A DNA stretch of 64,000 bases from the NCBI GenBank assembly GCA_012295275.1, contig CM022670.1, positions 6,686,161 to 6,750,160 of the forward strand. The letters are read 5' to 3'. Positions within the stretch are counted from its first letter, which is position 1, and each line of letters opens with the position of its first letter. Under the pieces are notes generated by a model. The model was not told the origin of the DNA, did not search any database, and saw only the letters and a list, made by a program, of their open reading frames with translations. Shown piece after piece: positions 1 to 12,065 of the stretch. The stretch comes from Chrysomallon squamiferum. Its lineage: Eukaryota; Mollusca; Gastropoda; Neomphalida; Peltospiridae. The position numbers and the translations under genes are program-made.

Positions 1-101
1 GGGATAAACACAAAACATTTATATAATTAGGGATTATTTGTAAAGAAAATAACAAAACCTTTAGATTAAACTAAGTCTGATTATATACTACAGACTACTA
101 C

Positions 102-300
102 GTGTGTATGTACGTATGTTTGTATACATGTATGTATGTATGTATGTATACATGTATACATATGTGTGTGTATGTATGTATGTATGTGTGTATACATGTA
201 TACATATGTGTGTGTATGTATGTATATATGTATATGGGTGTTTTTGTGTATGTATGTATAACATATGTATGTATGTATGTGTATGTATATGTATGAACGT
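102..300. repeat. (TATG)n-type tetranucleotide array
   Basis: Interrupted TATG/TGTA repeats with some TGTG. The Met-Tyr-Val-Cys frames read across it are artefacts. Confidence 0.95.
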
Positions 301-1251
301 TAGTATATAATATTATAGATTTAGTATCATGTGTGTATATATGTAAATATATGTGTTAAATTTTGCTGTAAACAGACTTTTAAAAATCGCGGTAGGTGTA
401 ATGGATCTCGAAGTTACAGCCCACAGTTATAAAACTTGGCCATTTAACATAAATTGAAGGTTATCAGTGTCTTCAGTTTCAGATATAACGCGTAGTTGAA
501 AAGATCTGAACACGTCTTACAGATGAAACATTTATAAACTTATACAGATAACTGATTCGAAATTTCAAAATTATAAGTTACTAAAACTTACATTTAAAAC
601 ATGCTTCACGTTTACAGAGGGAAAACACTGTTTTCTGTTATTTCTTTTCAGTATTCAGAAAATGATAATTTTTGTTGAAACGAGCTGTAAGAAAAATGCA
701 TCACAAGGGAATATAACTCACCCATTAAAAAAAAAAAAAAATGTTTTAGCAGTTAACACAACGGAGATGAGTTTCATCTTTACACGTATGTTTTTTTTTA
801 AGAAAGAAACAAATCATTACTTATTGTCTTTTGGTGAATCTAAACTAAACATGTATACATACATTTTTTATATTATTCAGCTCCATAAAAAACTGGGTAT
901 CCTTAAAAATGTATCTGCATTTTGTATTTAGTTTAATTATTTCTCACTGACATTATTTTGTATATTTTGGTACTTATGTACTTCACTATACACCACATAT
1001 CATATTATACTAATCATATTGATCGTTGTTTTGAACAATTCTCATATGCTGCAGATAACGATCTGAGTGTAAAGTTCATTTCAGTTTACTTGCACTCTGT
1101 TCTTAGGACAGAAAAGTACATTTTTATGAGGGAAGAATGCTTTATTACTTTCAACTGAATAAGCATCATAACTCTAAAAAGTAGAAAGAATTATAATCCA
1201 GAGATAAACTATTCAACTGTAGCAGGTTGTATTTGGTCTTGGAGACGGTGG

Positions 1252-1431
1252 TTACGAAGTATTCTGTGGTTTTATGAAAGAGGATGCCGAGTCCATGACA
1301 TTATAACATATCTGTTCATACATTTCCAAGATTTCCTCTGTCGCCATTGTCAGTGTTAGGCAGTGAACAACACTGATGTTTGGTATCCCTTTCAGGATTT
1401 TGAGTAAAGGAAAGTCGATCTTTTTTTTTTT
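1252..1431 (-). CDS. Candidate terminal exon of an unidentified minus-strand gene
   Basis: On the minus strand a tttttcag acceptor is followed by 60 codons including the stop: four Lys codons from an A11 run plus G, then IDFPLLKILKGIPNISVVHC, LTLTMATEEILEMYEQICYN and VMDSASSFIKPQNTS. The composition is like a globular protein, unlike the repeat-derived frames around it. An AATAAA on the minus strand (plus 1141-1146) lies about 105 nt past the stop, fitting a last exon. I do not recognise the family. A spurious open segment or old pseudogene remains possible. Confidence 0.42.
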   Translation of the reverse strand, partial: KKKKIDFPLLKILKGIPNISVVHCLTLTMATEEILEMYEQICYNVMDSASSFIKPQNTS

Positions 1432-2065
1432 CTGAAAAAATTCAAATTTAAAATAAAAATATTTATTTCAAAAGTTGTTGCTTAAATATAACATTCGCTT
1501 GCATATCAAATTTATATCTAAAATAATCTGTTTTAGCTTTCTTTTAGTGTAGATCATCTGCAGCTGGGATGGTGTACGTTTTAAATAACCATCAAGTTAA
1601 TCTAAACCTCGCTTGCCTCTATTCTTAGGACAGTCGTAAGTTTTAAATGGCTACGTTCCGACAGTCTTCCGATCTTTCTTCGTGTATTTCTTTTTTTTTC
1701 TTCTTTATTTGTTCACCCCAAACCTAAGTTAATTTTAATGAAAATAAATAGGCTAAATGGCATTGCAGCCATTCATTGTAATGTGGAATCAGAACTCATC
1801 ACATATCATTTTGTACGTTATTCATCGGTATAAAAATAACTCATATATCATTTGGTTTCGAAACAGAAGAAATAAAATTATGTGAAAAAAAATTAAAAAG
1901 ATGAAAGAAAAAAAGATCCTTTTTAGTGTTAAACATTTTTCAATTTACCGCTTTGTAAGACCTAGTCTCGTAAAGACTACATTTTATATGCAAGCTAAGA
2001 AATACGAGTATATAGCTTTTTGTTATCTGAGTTAATAACATTTTGTGTTTTTTGTTGTTGCTGTA

Positions 2066-2120
2066 GACAGACAGACAGATAGATAGATAGACAGAGAGAC
2101 AGACAGACAGATAGATAGAA
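2066..2120. repeat. (GACA)n/(GATA)n microsatellite
   Basis: Mixed GACA and GATA units. The flanks (1432-2065, 2121-3180) hold only AT-rich DNA with short homopolymers; I see no gene in them. Confidence 0.95.
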
Positions 2121-3182
2121 AATTAGTTATATAGATATATATTATCTAATTTATTACACCTCCAAAAGCAGACTATTCTTTTCTTTTCTTTATTTTTTAA
2201 CCTAATGTATTAGACGTGGATTTTAAAAATTATTACCTTATTTATTTGTTTATTTTAGGTAGTTTAATTTTGTTTTGTTATGCTGAGAGTTGACTAAATA
2301 CGCAGTCACTGGTTTCAGTGCGAGGATCTCATGGCTGTTTTTGCAACGATTGTCACTGTTTTACTGCTGAATCAGATCAGTTTGTAACAATACACAGTTG
2401 TTACGTTCAGTTATAATTTCAAATATAAGAGGCCAAAAAATCAATTTCAGAGGGTCAGTAGGTTTACTGTATAAAGTATAACCACTTACAGCAACACAAA
2501 CAAATACTACAGTACTTGAATGACAAAAACGCACCTAATGATAGGTTAGTAAGGTATTAGCACGAAAACAAATAAATAAACAGTTCAAGTTATAAAGAGT
2601 TCAAGTTACAAACAGTTCAAATTACAAATAGTTGAATGTATAAACAAAGTCGGTTGTTCAGTAAAGACATGTTATTTATGTCTGAAAAAAAGATTTAAAA
2701 ATAAATATGACTTTAAATTATGTTAGATTTTGCTTTTATTATTATTATTATTTTTTTTTGATGTGCTCAACTTACGTAAGATATATTTTTAAAATCTCGT
2801 TTTTTAAAAGAGGTAAGAAAACACTCCAACGTGCCGATCTCTTAACGTCTCTTCTCTCTCTCAAAAAACCCCCATAACAAACTAAACCATGACTTACTTG
2901 ACATCTGACATCTGATTGACCCCACTCTCAAAACACCTAACACTATGACTTATTTCACATTTGATAGCATTTGTCGGTGTCAGCAGTGTTGTAATTAATG
3001 TCACGTAGAAAAAAATATATATATTTGTGTTGTTTTATCAGCGTGTCGGTGACATTGATGAGAATTAACTGCACTGAAAGACTGGAGATAAATTTTAAAA
3101 CTTGTACAGATAATAAAAACAACGCCTTATATCTATTTTTATTTATTTAACTTAATATACAGGCCTATATATATGTTATATA

Positions 3183-3250
3183 CGTATGTATGTATGTATG
3201 TATGTATGTATGTATGTATGTATGTGTATATATATATATATATATATATG
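3183..3250. repeat. (TATG)n followed by (TA)n
   Basis: About ten perfect TATG units, then TA dinucleotides. Confidence 0.97.
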
Positions 3251-3389
3251 TTCGTTTATTTATTTGTTTGTTTGTATGTTTGTTTGCTTGTTTACTATTT
3301 TTATTAATTTATACATAATCAGTACAGAAGACATATAAAAAAAATAAATAAAAAATAGCAGGTTTATTCGTACGTGTACACACAGGTGC

Positions 3390-3810
3390 TAATATGTAAG
3401 TATGTATGTATCTATGTATGTATATAGGTGTGTATGTATGTATGTAAGTATGTATGTATGTATGCATGTATATATGTATGTTTGTATCTGTGTATGTATC
3501 TATGTATGTATGTATGTATGTATGTATGTATGTATGTATCTATGTATGTATGTATGTATGTATGTATGTATGTGTGTATGTATATGTGTGTGTGTGTATG
3601 TATGTATGTATGTATGCATGCAGGAAAGTACTATATATGTACGTATAGGTATGTGTGTGTGTATATATATATGTGTATGTATGTATGCATGTATGTATAT
3701 GTACGTATGTATGTGTATGTATATATGTATGAATGTACTACATATGTATGTGTGTGTATGTGTATGTATATATATATATACACATATATATGTATGTATG
3801 TATACATATA
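3390..3810. repeat. Long (TATG)n array, ~420 bp
   Basis: One of the longest simple repeats here: TATG with TGTG, TATC and TATA interruptions. Overlapping frames on both strands are artefacts. Confidence 0.97.
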
Positions 3811-4804
3811 GTACAATAAACATTACATATATAACAGTAAATTTATGAATGAAATATGAAATTCATTTGTCGAACAAAAAAATCAAAGAGTGTTCACATA
3901 TGATCGGTCATCCCTTGAATCGGCGCTAGTTTCTCGCTGAATGTTTAATATTTATTTGATAACTATGATCATTTTTACAAAAGCAGAATTTTCTTCAAAA
4001 CACTTTACATTGAACGTTTGTAATATTCTGATATTGATCCGTTACTTCGAAGCGTTCGGGCAAGTTAGTGACGATATTATTTCTCCAAACCTTTCTGTCA
4101 TTTCCTGTAAATTAAGATTGGAATACGTTTTCAAATGTCAAAACCTTTTCATATTTTATTACTTCCTTCATTACATTGCTTTTCGGAAAGGCAAATTTGA
4201 GATATAAAATTAAAAAAAAAGAAAAGAAAGAATACTAAGGAAAACAACACCGAGAGAAAAAAAAGAAAATCACAAAATACTGAATACTAATAACCGAGAA
4301 AAGAAAAACTATGTTTATTACCAAGTACAGAGTATAGATCTTTGACCGCCATAATTGCATTTCAGATATATCACAAGTTCTTTCAAACTGTCCCTTGTTG
4401 CTGTTGATGAAAAATTCTTTGTAGGAAAAAACCAAAATCGATACGAAATGTAAAAGATATTTCCCCGGAGTGTGTCAAGTTATCATAAAATATGAATTAG
4501 ATTTTAATGTCTAATTAAAACGAAAGTATAATTTTCGCTCCAGCAGTATCGAAACTGTCACTAACATTTATATGCATTTTAGAAATAGTTTGTAAACAGT
4601 TATAATTTAGTCAGTGTGAACCACTTTGGGTGTTAGCTGTCTTTGTCCTGTCTGGCAGAGAACGTAACAGATGACCTTGTCTCAGAGTAAGAGATTTAAA
4701 TACTGAAATCTGTTGATGTTTCGTTGACAAAGAATAAAACTGTGTAATAACTGACTCTAACACCCTAACCTACTGTACCTTTTTCTGTTCCTCTGTGTGT
4801 GTGC

Positions 4805-4959
<155 letters not shown>

Positions 4960-5702
4960 GAAAAATTGTCATATGTACAAATTGTCTCGATTAAGATTAG
5001 TGCGGTGTATGAATTGGCTTCAGTAACACCTTGTTTAAATCATATACTAGTAAACTGTTAGTATTATCGTTGATACTGTCGCACATGACATACATACGTC
5101 CACCGACAGACACAATGTCCTGTATGTATGTTAGTAGACCTGAAATTGGTGTCGGATCATTAAACGTCATTCACAAGTACGTAAAACGCTGCCACCTAGC
5201 AACACAGCATCACCTTATTTGAATTGACGTAAAACCAGGAAACAACGTTTAGCCCAGAGCTAATCATATTTATCTAAATGTAAAATCTAATTATCTCGAG
5301 TGTTAATGGACATATCGAATTGATGATATTTGTAACCACGTGCCGCGTCAGATATCATACAATTGTTACTTTTGAGGACGTTGCAAGGTTGTATATCACA
5401 TTTTAACTATGTGTTTCGTTTTTCAGATCCTACTAACATATGTTTGCTTGTTTTATTACTAATTACATCGTATTTAGAGATGAAAATTCAACTGAATAAA
5501 TAAATAAATAAATAAATAAATAAGACCACTAAATAAGGGTTCAAAACTAAGATTTAAACTTATAAGGGGAAAAGAAAGACCAAAAATAAGATAAAAGTGA
5601 TGATAGGCTGAATTTTCATATGGTGCCGTCTAAGCGGTGGGAAATTGTAGAAAACCCGACTGTCAGACATTAACAAAGAATAAGACATACCAACAACTAG
5701 AG

Positions 5703-5921
5703 CAGGTGTGTCAAATTCACGGACAGAAAGGGGTCAAGGAAAGAAAAGAGGTCCAAAAGGCAAGAATAAGGATGTAGAATGGGGAGATTGAATATTAAAT
5801 TATTATTTTTTTCTGAAATATGGCGAGCCTGTAACAATGACAGAACGATTTAACATATAAACAACGGGACGATCGTGGGCCACATTTAATTACTCCGCAA
5901 GCCACATATTTGAGACCCCTG
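5703..5921. mobile_element. hAT-like MITE
   Basis: The left end CAGGTGTGTCAAA pairs with the right end TTTGAGACCCCTG. The body includes GTGGGCCACATTTAA and GCAAGCCACAT, typical of widespread hAT elements with CAGGGGTGTCAAA termini. The flanking 8-mers (aactagag and aaccggac) agree at 5 of 8 positions, consistent with an old 8-bp duplication. No coding capacity. Confidence 0.7.
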
Positions 5922-6357
5922 AACCGGACCTTTCAGACTATAACCTCTACAGCGTGTAACTTATATACGCATTTACATTCTGTCGAGCAGTAGATACCAG
6001 TGTTAACTACGGCCATGTTTAAGTGACAGAATAGACTATCCTCAGTGAGGTTTTGTCCCAGTGAAGAGCAAGATTAATCGTTCTGCTGTTAATCTCTGAA
6101 CTGTTGTAATTGCGCTGTCGACGTCGTGTTGTTTGGGAGAGGAATCTTGTCGACTGAGAACCTGTGACAGGTTGCGATGGTTAGCAAGCGAGCCACAATC
6201 GATTCCCTGCAGAACTCACAGGACAATATGGCGGTAACAGTGCGACGACTTCCGGTTTCAAACAACGTTTCTTATTGCCTCTTGCTGCCTTATAATAACG
6301 ACGATGTTGTTATTGTTATTATGATGATGATAACAGAAGTATTTTTTCAAATAACCA

Positions 6358-6418
6358 GTAGTAGTAGTAGTAATAATAATAATAATAATAAGAAGAAGAA
6401 GAAGAAGAAGAAGAATAA
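6358..6418. repeat. (TAG)n(TAA)n(GAA)n compound trinucleotide
   Basis: Three adjacent trinucleotide blocks. The type recurs at 20166-20330, 21088-21150 and 30540-30600. Confidence 0.95.
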
Positions 6419-6902
6419 ATAATTTTGGTTCGGCAAATTATTAGTGAAAGAACATTTTGTTATTAGATATTTAAACATTTTCTTCATTATTTTTCCAAAT
6501 ACCTTTTTCTTTATTTTATTCCATATTTTTCTTTTTTCTTTCTTTCTTTTTTCATTTTTTTGTAATTGAGTTCTCCAAGTCAAGTAAACACTATAACAAA
6601 ACTGAAATGTTTAAAAAATGAATTAATATAAATTGCTTCCAAGCTGCACAATCAATAGAAGTTATTTTGTTACGTGTATGATTAATTACATCTTGTCTGC
6701 TTAGAAAAGTGTTCCACCGGTTTAAAATAGAATTAATGTGCAAGATGAACCCGAGCAGCGCGCAGTTTGAAACATATACATTCAGGGACGGATCCAGCAT
6801 TTCACAAAAGCGTGTCCAGGATCTTTATGGTCTGTCTAATTTTTAAAGTGAAATAAGCTTAACTGTAAAGAACGACATTTATGTAGAATTTATATAAAAA
6901 AA

Positions 6903-6935
<33 letters not shown>

Positions 6936-8256
6936 GGGAACAGGGAGCACATCCCTTTCAATGCGCGCATTCACGTGAAACTTTAAACGACGTTTGATTG
7001 GTTTCATTCTCAGATCAGTCAGACGTCATCGCAGGTCAAAATAAACACAAGCCATAAACAGACGGAAGTTACAAATTAAAGAAGTAATCACTTCTTTGGT
7101 CTCCTAGCAACGGCAGATCTATTTTTCTTAGGCCAACCAATCAAGTGAATCGATCTCGATCTCCGAGATAATCTTATTGGCTCTCCTGTGAAACGGAACT
7201 CCGAAATGTCACCCGAGGCTTCACTTTTTCATTTGGCTTTATTTGTATTGAACGTAATCAAAACCCCAGCGTCTATCTGACCCAAACAGCAGAGCGAGCG
7301 TACAGCACTGGAGACAATCAGACATTGGTTGTATTTATTACTTATGATGACGGGTAGATTTCGGGACGAACAGCAACATGTGCCAGAGTAGATAATGAAA
7401 ATGCAATGGATACGGCTGGGGCAAGATTTGATTTATTATTTGTAGAGGAATGGCATGGTGGGTAATGAATGTACTGCTGCTTACGTAGACAATAAACGTT
7501 TTATTGGAGACAGGGACATGTAGGGCGGAAGAATGTCAAAGCTGCAGGTAAAAATGCTGTGTTTAACGCAAAACTTGGGTGTGAGAGTGTTAGAGATGAA
7601 AACAAAGTCGGCTGATGGGTACGGGTGACTTTGGCAGTCACCACGTGTTAAGTGGTGCCACATCATGTATTTGAGATCTAAATACTAAAGGAATTTAAAA
7701 TTAATGAACCAAAAAAAAAAAAAAAAATTAAAAAAATGTTTGAGACAAGTCAAGTTTTCGAGAATCAGATTATTAATTCTTTATATCGAAAACAACTGAC
7801 AAAGAAAGTTTTCAGCTAGAACATCGACATTAGAGTGTCCGGGTAGCCAACATCTGTAGAGCCGTCCCCCAGAATAAAGAAACAATTGCTGTATTTTTAT
7901 TACTGATTAAAATACTTTTTAAAAGTCACCTTTATATGTGAATGATTATCACGTGTTGTTTATTTAGCTAGATAACAGAAGTCCTCCACGGAATTTAAAA
8001 ACAATAAATATTAAAAGAAATATTGAAATAAATAACGCAATTAATACTGAATTTTTTTTTTTTTTTTATATATATCTACCGAATTACATCTACTCTGCAC
8101 ACATCGATACCTGGCTTTGTCGCATTTCTGAATAAACCGGCATCATTAACAGCCAGACCCCTCTCCCTTTAAAATCTTACAAAACATAATTCTACGTAAA
8201 TCGAATTCATCATATATTTATTCTGGATTTCAACGAAACTTTAGGAAGAAAATGTC

Positions 8257-8306
<50 letters not shown>

Positions 8307-8342
8307 AAGAAGAAGTACTAGTAGTAGTAGAAGTAGTAGTAA
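8257..8342. repeat. (AGT)n trinucleotide
   Basis: About 16 AGT units, then AGA/AGT mixtures. Followed by an ATG/TTC-rich patch to about 8455. Confidence 0.95.
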
Positions 8343-9185
8343 TAGTGTAACAGTAGCAGTACTAATACTGCTAATGAAGATGATGATAATAATATCTCTT
8401 TTCTTTCTTCTTCATCATGCTCATCTTCTAATGCTTCTTCTTCTTATTATTATTAAGAAAAAAATATTCTTATTTTTTAAATGAAGGACTGGAAGATCTC
8501 CTTTTTTTTTATCGGAAATATAGGCCTATATATTTAACACTGAAGTTTCCAAGGCAACTTCGAAAAGAGTAAATATAGCAAGGAACAGCTGAAAGACTGA
8601 GATTTAAGTAGAGACGTGAATGATCAAAGTGTGTCTCACAGTTAATGAAAAGTGATTTGTACACGAGGTTAATGCTCCATAATGGACGAGCAATGTAAAT
8701 ATTCATTCGTAAAACCAAAAATATTCTTAAGGTTTCATTTTCTCGCAGGTCTTGGTACAGATATTTTTTTTTAATTAAAATGGGTTAATGGTAAAGTAAA
8801 TTATTCCTGGCGGCAAAATTACAATTACAAAAATAGAACAGAAATTCAGATTTCGTTTCGAAAATAGTCCAGAGCTTAAAACTTCCTTGGCATAGATAGT
8901 CCTGTAGATTCCATCAGATCTTCAAAATAAACAGTTCATTACCATGACATGTCCATGGATGTAAATATAGAAAACAAATTGAAAAGAAAGGGATAAAGAA
9001 ACAACAACATCCCGTACGTCCAAACAGATGCCAGTAATAAATGCAAACATAATTACTGATCTTTAGACACAATTAGGCAAAACTCATCCATGAACGCGAC
9101 CAGACATACAAAAAAATCCATGGACGTAATTAGGAATAAATGGTCAAATGATACACTTCGGTTCACTGATCAAACTGCGAGCTAT

Positions 9186-9186
9186 C

Positions 9187-9232
<46 letters not shown>

Positions 9233-9238
9233 TTTTTT
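9186..9238. repeat. Poly(T) tract
   Basis: A nearly pure T run; a second T run of about 20 lies at 9373-9391. A poly(A) tail of an old retro-insertion on the minus strand is possible but no body is recognisable. Confidence 0.9.
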
Positions 9239-9722
9239 AATCTTTAAATTTTGATAGATGCAAGCGTTGACATCTAATCAATACAACATGGAGAGAAAAC
9301 TGAAAGCTTTTCTTCAAATTATCTGAGATTCTCTGCAGCTCCATGACAAACTCGTTACAAGTGAATCATTTCATTTTTTTTTTTTTTTTTTAAAGCATTT
9401 TTATACCACAGAAACAAATTTTTTTTAAAGACAAATGAAACCGTATAATTGAAATATTTAGAAATGTTAAGTAATGGTAGACGACAGACTGATAAAGGTC
9501 AGTCAGTTTATTAACAGAGAAACGAAGCCAATAAATGAAACGTAATTTGATCTCTTATCCCTTTCACGTATTATTCCCTCGTTTAATTAACATTAATAGC
9601 TCAATATGTTATTTCTCATATTATATTATTAATATACATGTACATGAATATATGCATATATTCATATGTGTATGTTGGCCTATATCTCTATAATTATTTA
9701 TGTCTGTTTATATATGTATGAA

Positions 9723-9725
9723 TGG

Positions 9726-9772
<47 letters not shown>

Positions 9773-9815
9773 TGCATGTACGTATGTATGTATGTATGTA
9801 TGTATGTATGTATAT
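9723..9815. repeat. (TA)n(TATG)n array
   Basis: TA dinucleotides followed by TATG tetranucleotides. Confidence 0.95.
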
Positions 9816-10329
9816 GCATATATACACTTAAATACATCGGCACACAGTCATAACGACTCGAAGAAAAAAAAAATTAAATGTATATATGTGATAATATGTA
9901 GATTTAGTATTCAGAAATATAGACACTCGTAAACGCTAGGTTCAGGTATGTAAGTACATATTATATATAGCAAAAACATCATGCACTTCTTAAACAGCCT
10001 TTGAACATAACGTTTTATCTTATCTTCTTCAATAATTTAACATTATAAAAATATTATATATATTTTTTTAATGGTGTTTTTTTTGGCTACGCCAGTCCTT
10101 GTTTAAAACATGTGATTAGATGAAGAGTACACAGAGGAGCGTGTTTGTTTAGGTTACAAGATACTGGGGCTTCTGCTGGCCTAGTCGACGCGATACAGGA
10201 AACTCTGCCTGACAGAATAATAAATTTACTGTCACACGCAGATAAGAAAAAAAAAAAATTCTCATAAGTGATTGGAGTTACTGGTATTGATTTAGAGAGA
10301 GAAGCTGAAGAAAGCCATCTTACAAAGAC

Positions 10330-10817
10330 TTCTTTTAATTTTCATCCTTTTCTTTCTTTTCTTCTTCTTCGCCTACTTTTCGTTTTTATCATCTTTTAAA
10401 AAAAAAAAAAAATTTTTTACAATTCTTCTCTTCATTCTTATTTTTGTCATATTCAACGTCGTTTTTATTCTTCTTCGTTTTTCTTCCCTTTCATTTTCGT
10501 CTTTTTTTTTATCTTTATGCTTCACAGTAATTATTTTCGTTTTCTTTCTCTTCACTACCATAATTTGTTTTTTCATAATTTTTCTTCTTCATCTTCTCTT
10601 CATTATTTTTTCTTAATCATTTTCGCTATCATAACCTCTTCTTCGATATAGTCTTCATTATCATCTCTTTAATCTTTATTCGTTATAATTATCTTCATTT
10701 CTTTTTTTTTTGCCCTCAAAATTACAAGCCTTTCTTTTTCATCTTTTTTCTTTCATTTCCTTTTCTTCACATTGTTTTCATCTTTTCTTCTTCATTTTCG
10801 TATTTTCTTTCTTTCTT

Positions 10818-10851
<34 letters not shown>

Positions 10852-10870
10852 TTTTTTTTTTTTTTTTTGT
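10330..10870. repeat. Polypyrimidine-biased tract, ~540 bp
   Basis: The plus strand is overwhelmingly T and C (TTCTTC, TTTCTTTC, CTCTCT), ending in (TTTC)n and T22. Such strand asymmetry can form triplex DNA. The Phe/Ser-rich plus frames and Lys/Glu-rich minus frames are artefacts. Confidence 0.85.
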
Positions 10871-11161
10871 TTTTGTTTCTTTTAATAAAGATTTTCATAG
10901 AATTATTTTTCATTTCTTCTTGTTGTTTTTTTCCATTCTCTTTAGCTATGAACTCAGAAAAAATAAAGAAAGAAAATTCATGTTTATTATAAAATGCTTC
11001 AGTTATACGATATTGGAATAACAATAAAATAAAGCTGTATTTAAACCTTACAGACTTATCGCTGAGATGTATGTCGTATCAAAGGTCTTCGATCGATACT
11101 TCTTACGTATTTTTTTGTTTTTTATTGAAATAATAAAAACAGTATATATCTGTGTGTGTTT

Positions 11162-11166
<5 letters not shown>

Positions 11167-11232
<66 letters not shown>
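11167..11232. repeat. (TG)n microsatellite
   Basis: About 33 TG units, 75 bp before a long CT array. Confidence 0.97.
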
Positions 11233-11234
<2 letters not shown>

Positions 11235-11303
11235 TGTGTATACGTGTGTTATGTATATGTATATTTGTGTGTTTATATTTGTCGGTGACTGGAAGATGTA
11301 CCT

Positions 11304-11307
<4 letters not shown>

Positions 11308-11390
<83 letters not shown>
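11308..11390. repeat. (CT)n microsatellite, 83 bp
   Basis: A pure CT run, followed by TCTA/TGTC and (TA)n patches to about 11580. Confidence 0.97.
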
Positions 11391-11395
<5 letters not shown>

Positions 11396-11509
11396 CATTC
11401 ACTCAATATTTGTCTATATCTATCTATATATCTATCTATCAGTCTGTCGGTGCTGTCTGTCTGTCTGTGTGTGTGTATATAAAAATATCTATATACACAT
11501 GCACACATG

Positions 11510-11541
<32 letters not shown>

Positions 11542-12008
11542 CACATATAATCTGTGTGTGTGTGTGTGTGATTGTGTGTATAAGTATAAGGTTCAAGTAC
11601 ATCTATCTAGGTCACACATTTTCTGTGTCTGTTCAGGTCTTGTTTGGTCTAGGATGAACAGAGAGACGAGAGAGTGAAGCGATCTTTCTCCTCTCGCTAA
11701 TCAGCATAATTTATAAAACATTTTTATTTCCATATTTTCAACTCCGTGACATAACAGCTTTGTCTTTACACCTTCGTCAAAAGAGAGTTAAAGATGTTAC
11801 AGCGACCACAACAACAGCTCCAGGCAGTCACAGGAAAATGTGATTATGTAACGCGCCGGGTCTAACAGTGTTGTATTGTGCAAACCTCCATAGTATTGCA
11901 CTTACGCAACGCGGTTATTAGCAATGTTTGTGCCTGCAGTTAGAAAAAACACAAAACAATTGCCAACTCTCCAGTCAGCCGCTGAGTGCCAGCCCATCCA
12001 TGTGTGTG

Positions 12009-12063
<55 letters not shown>
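12009..12063. repeat. (GT)n microsatellite
   Basis: About 27 GT units. Confidence 0.97.

Positions 12064-12065
<2 letters not shown>

Noticed and set aside
3402-3848. 148-residue Met-Tyr-Val-Cys-rich frame
   Set aside because: Translation of a (TATG)n array with matching artefact frames on both strands.
6775-6830. CGGATCCAGC also found near 20614, a possible shared transposon piece
   Set aside because: The match is too short to separate from chance.
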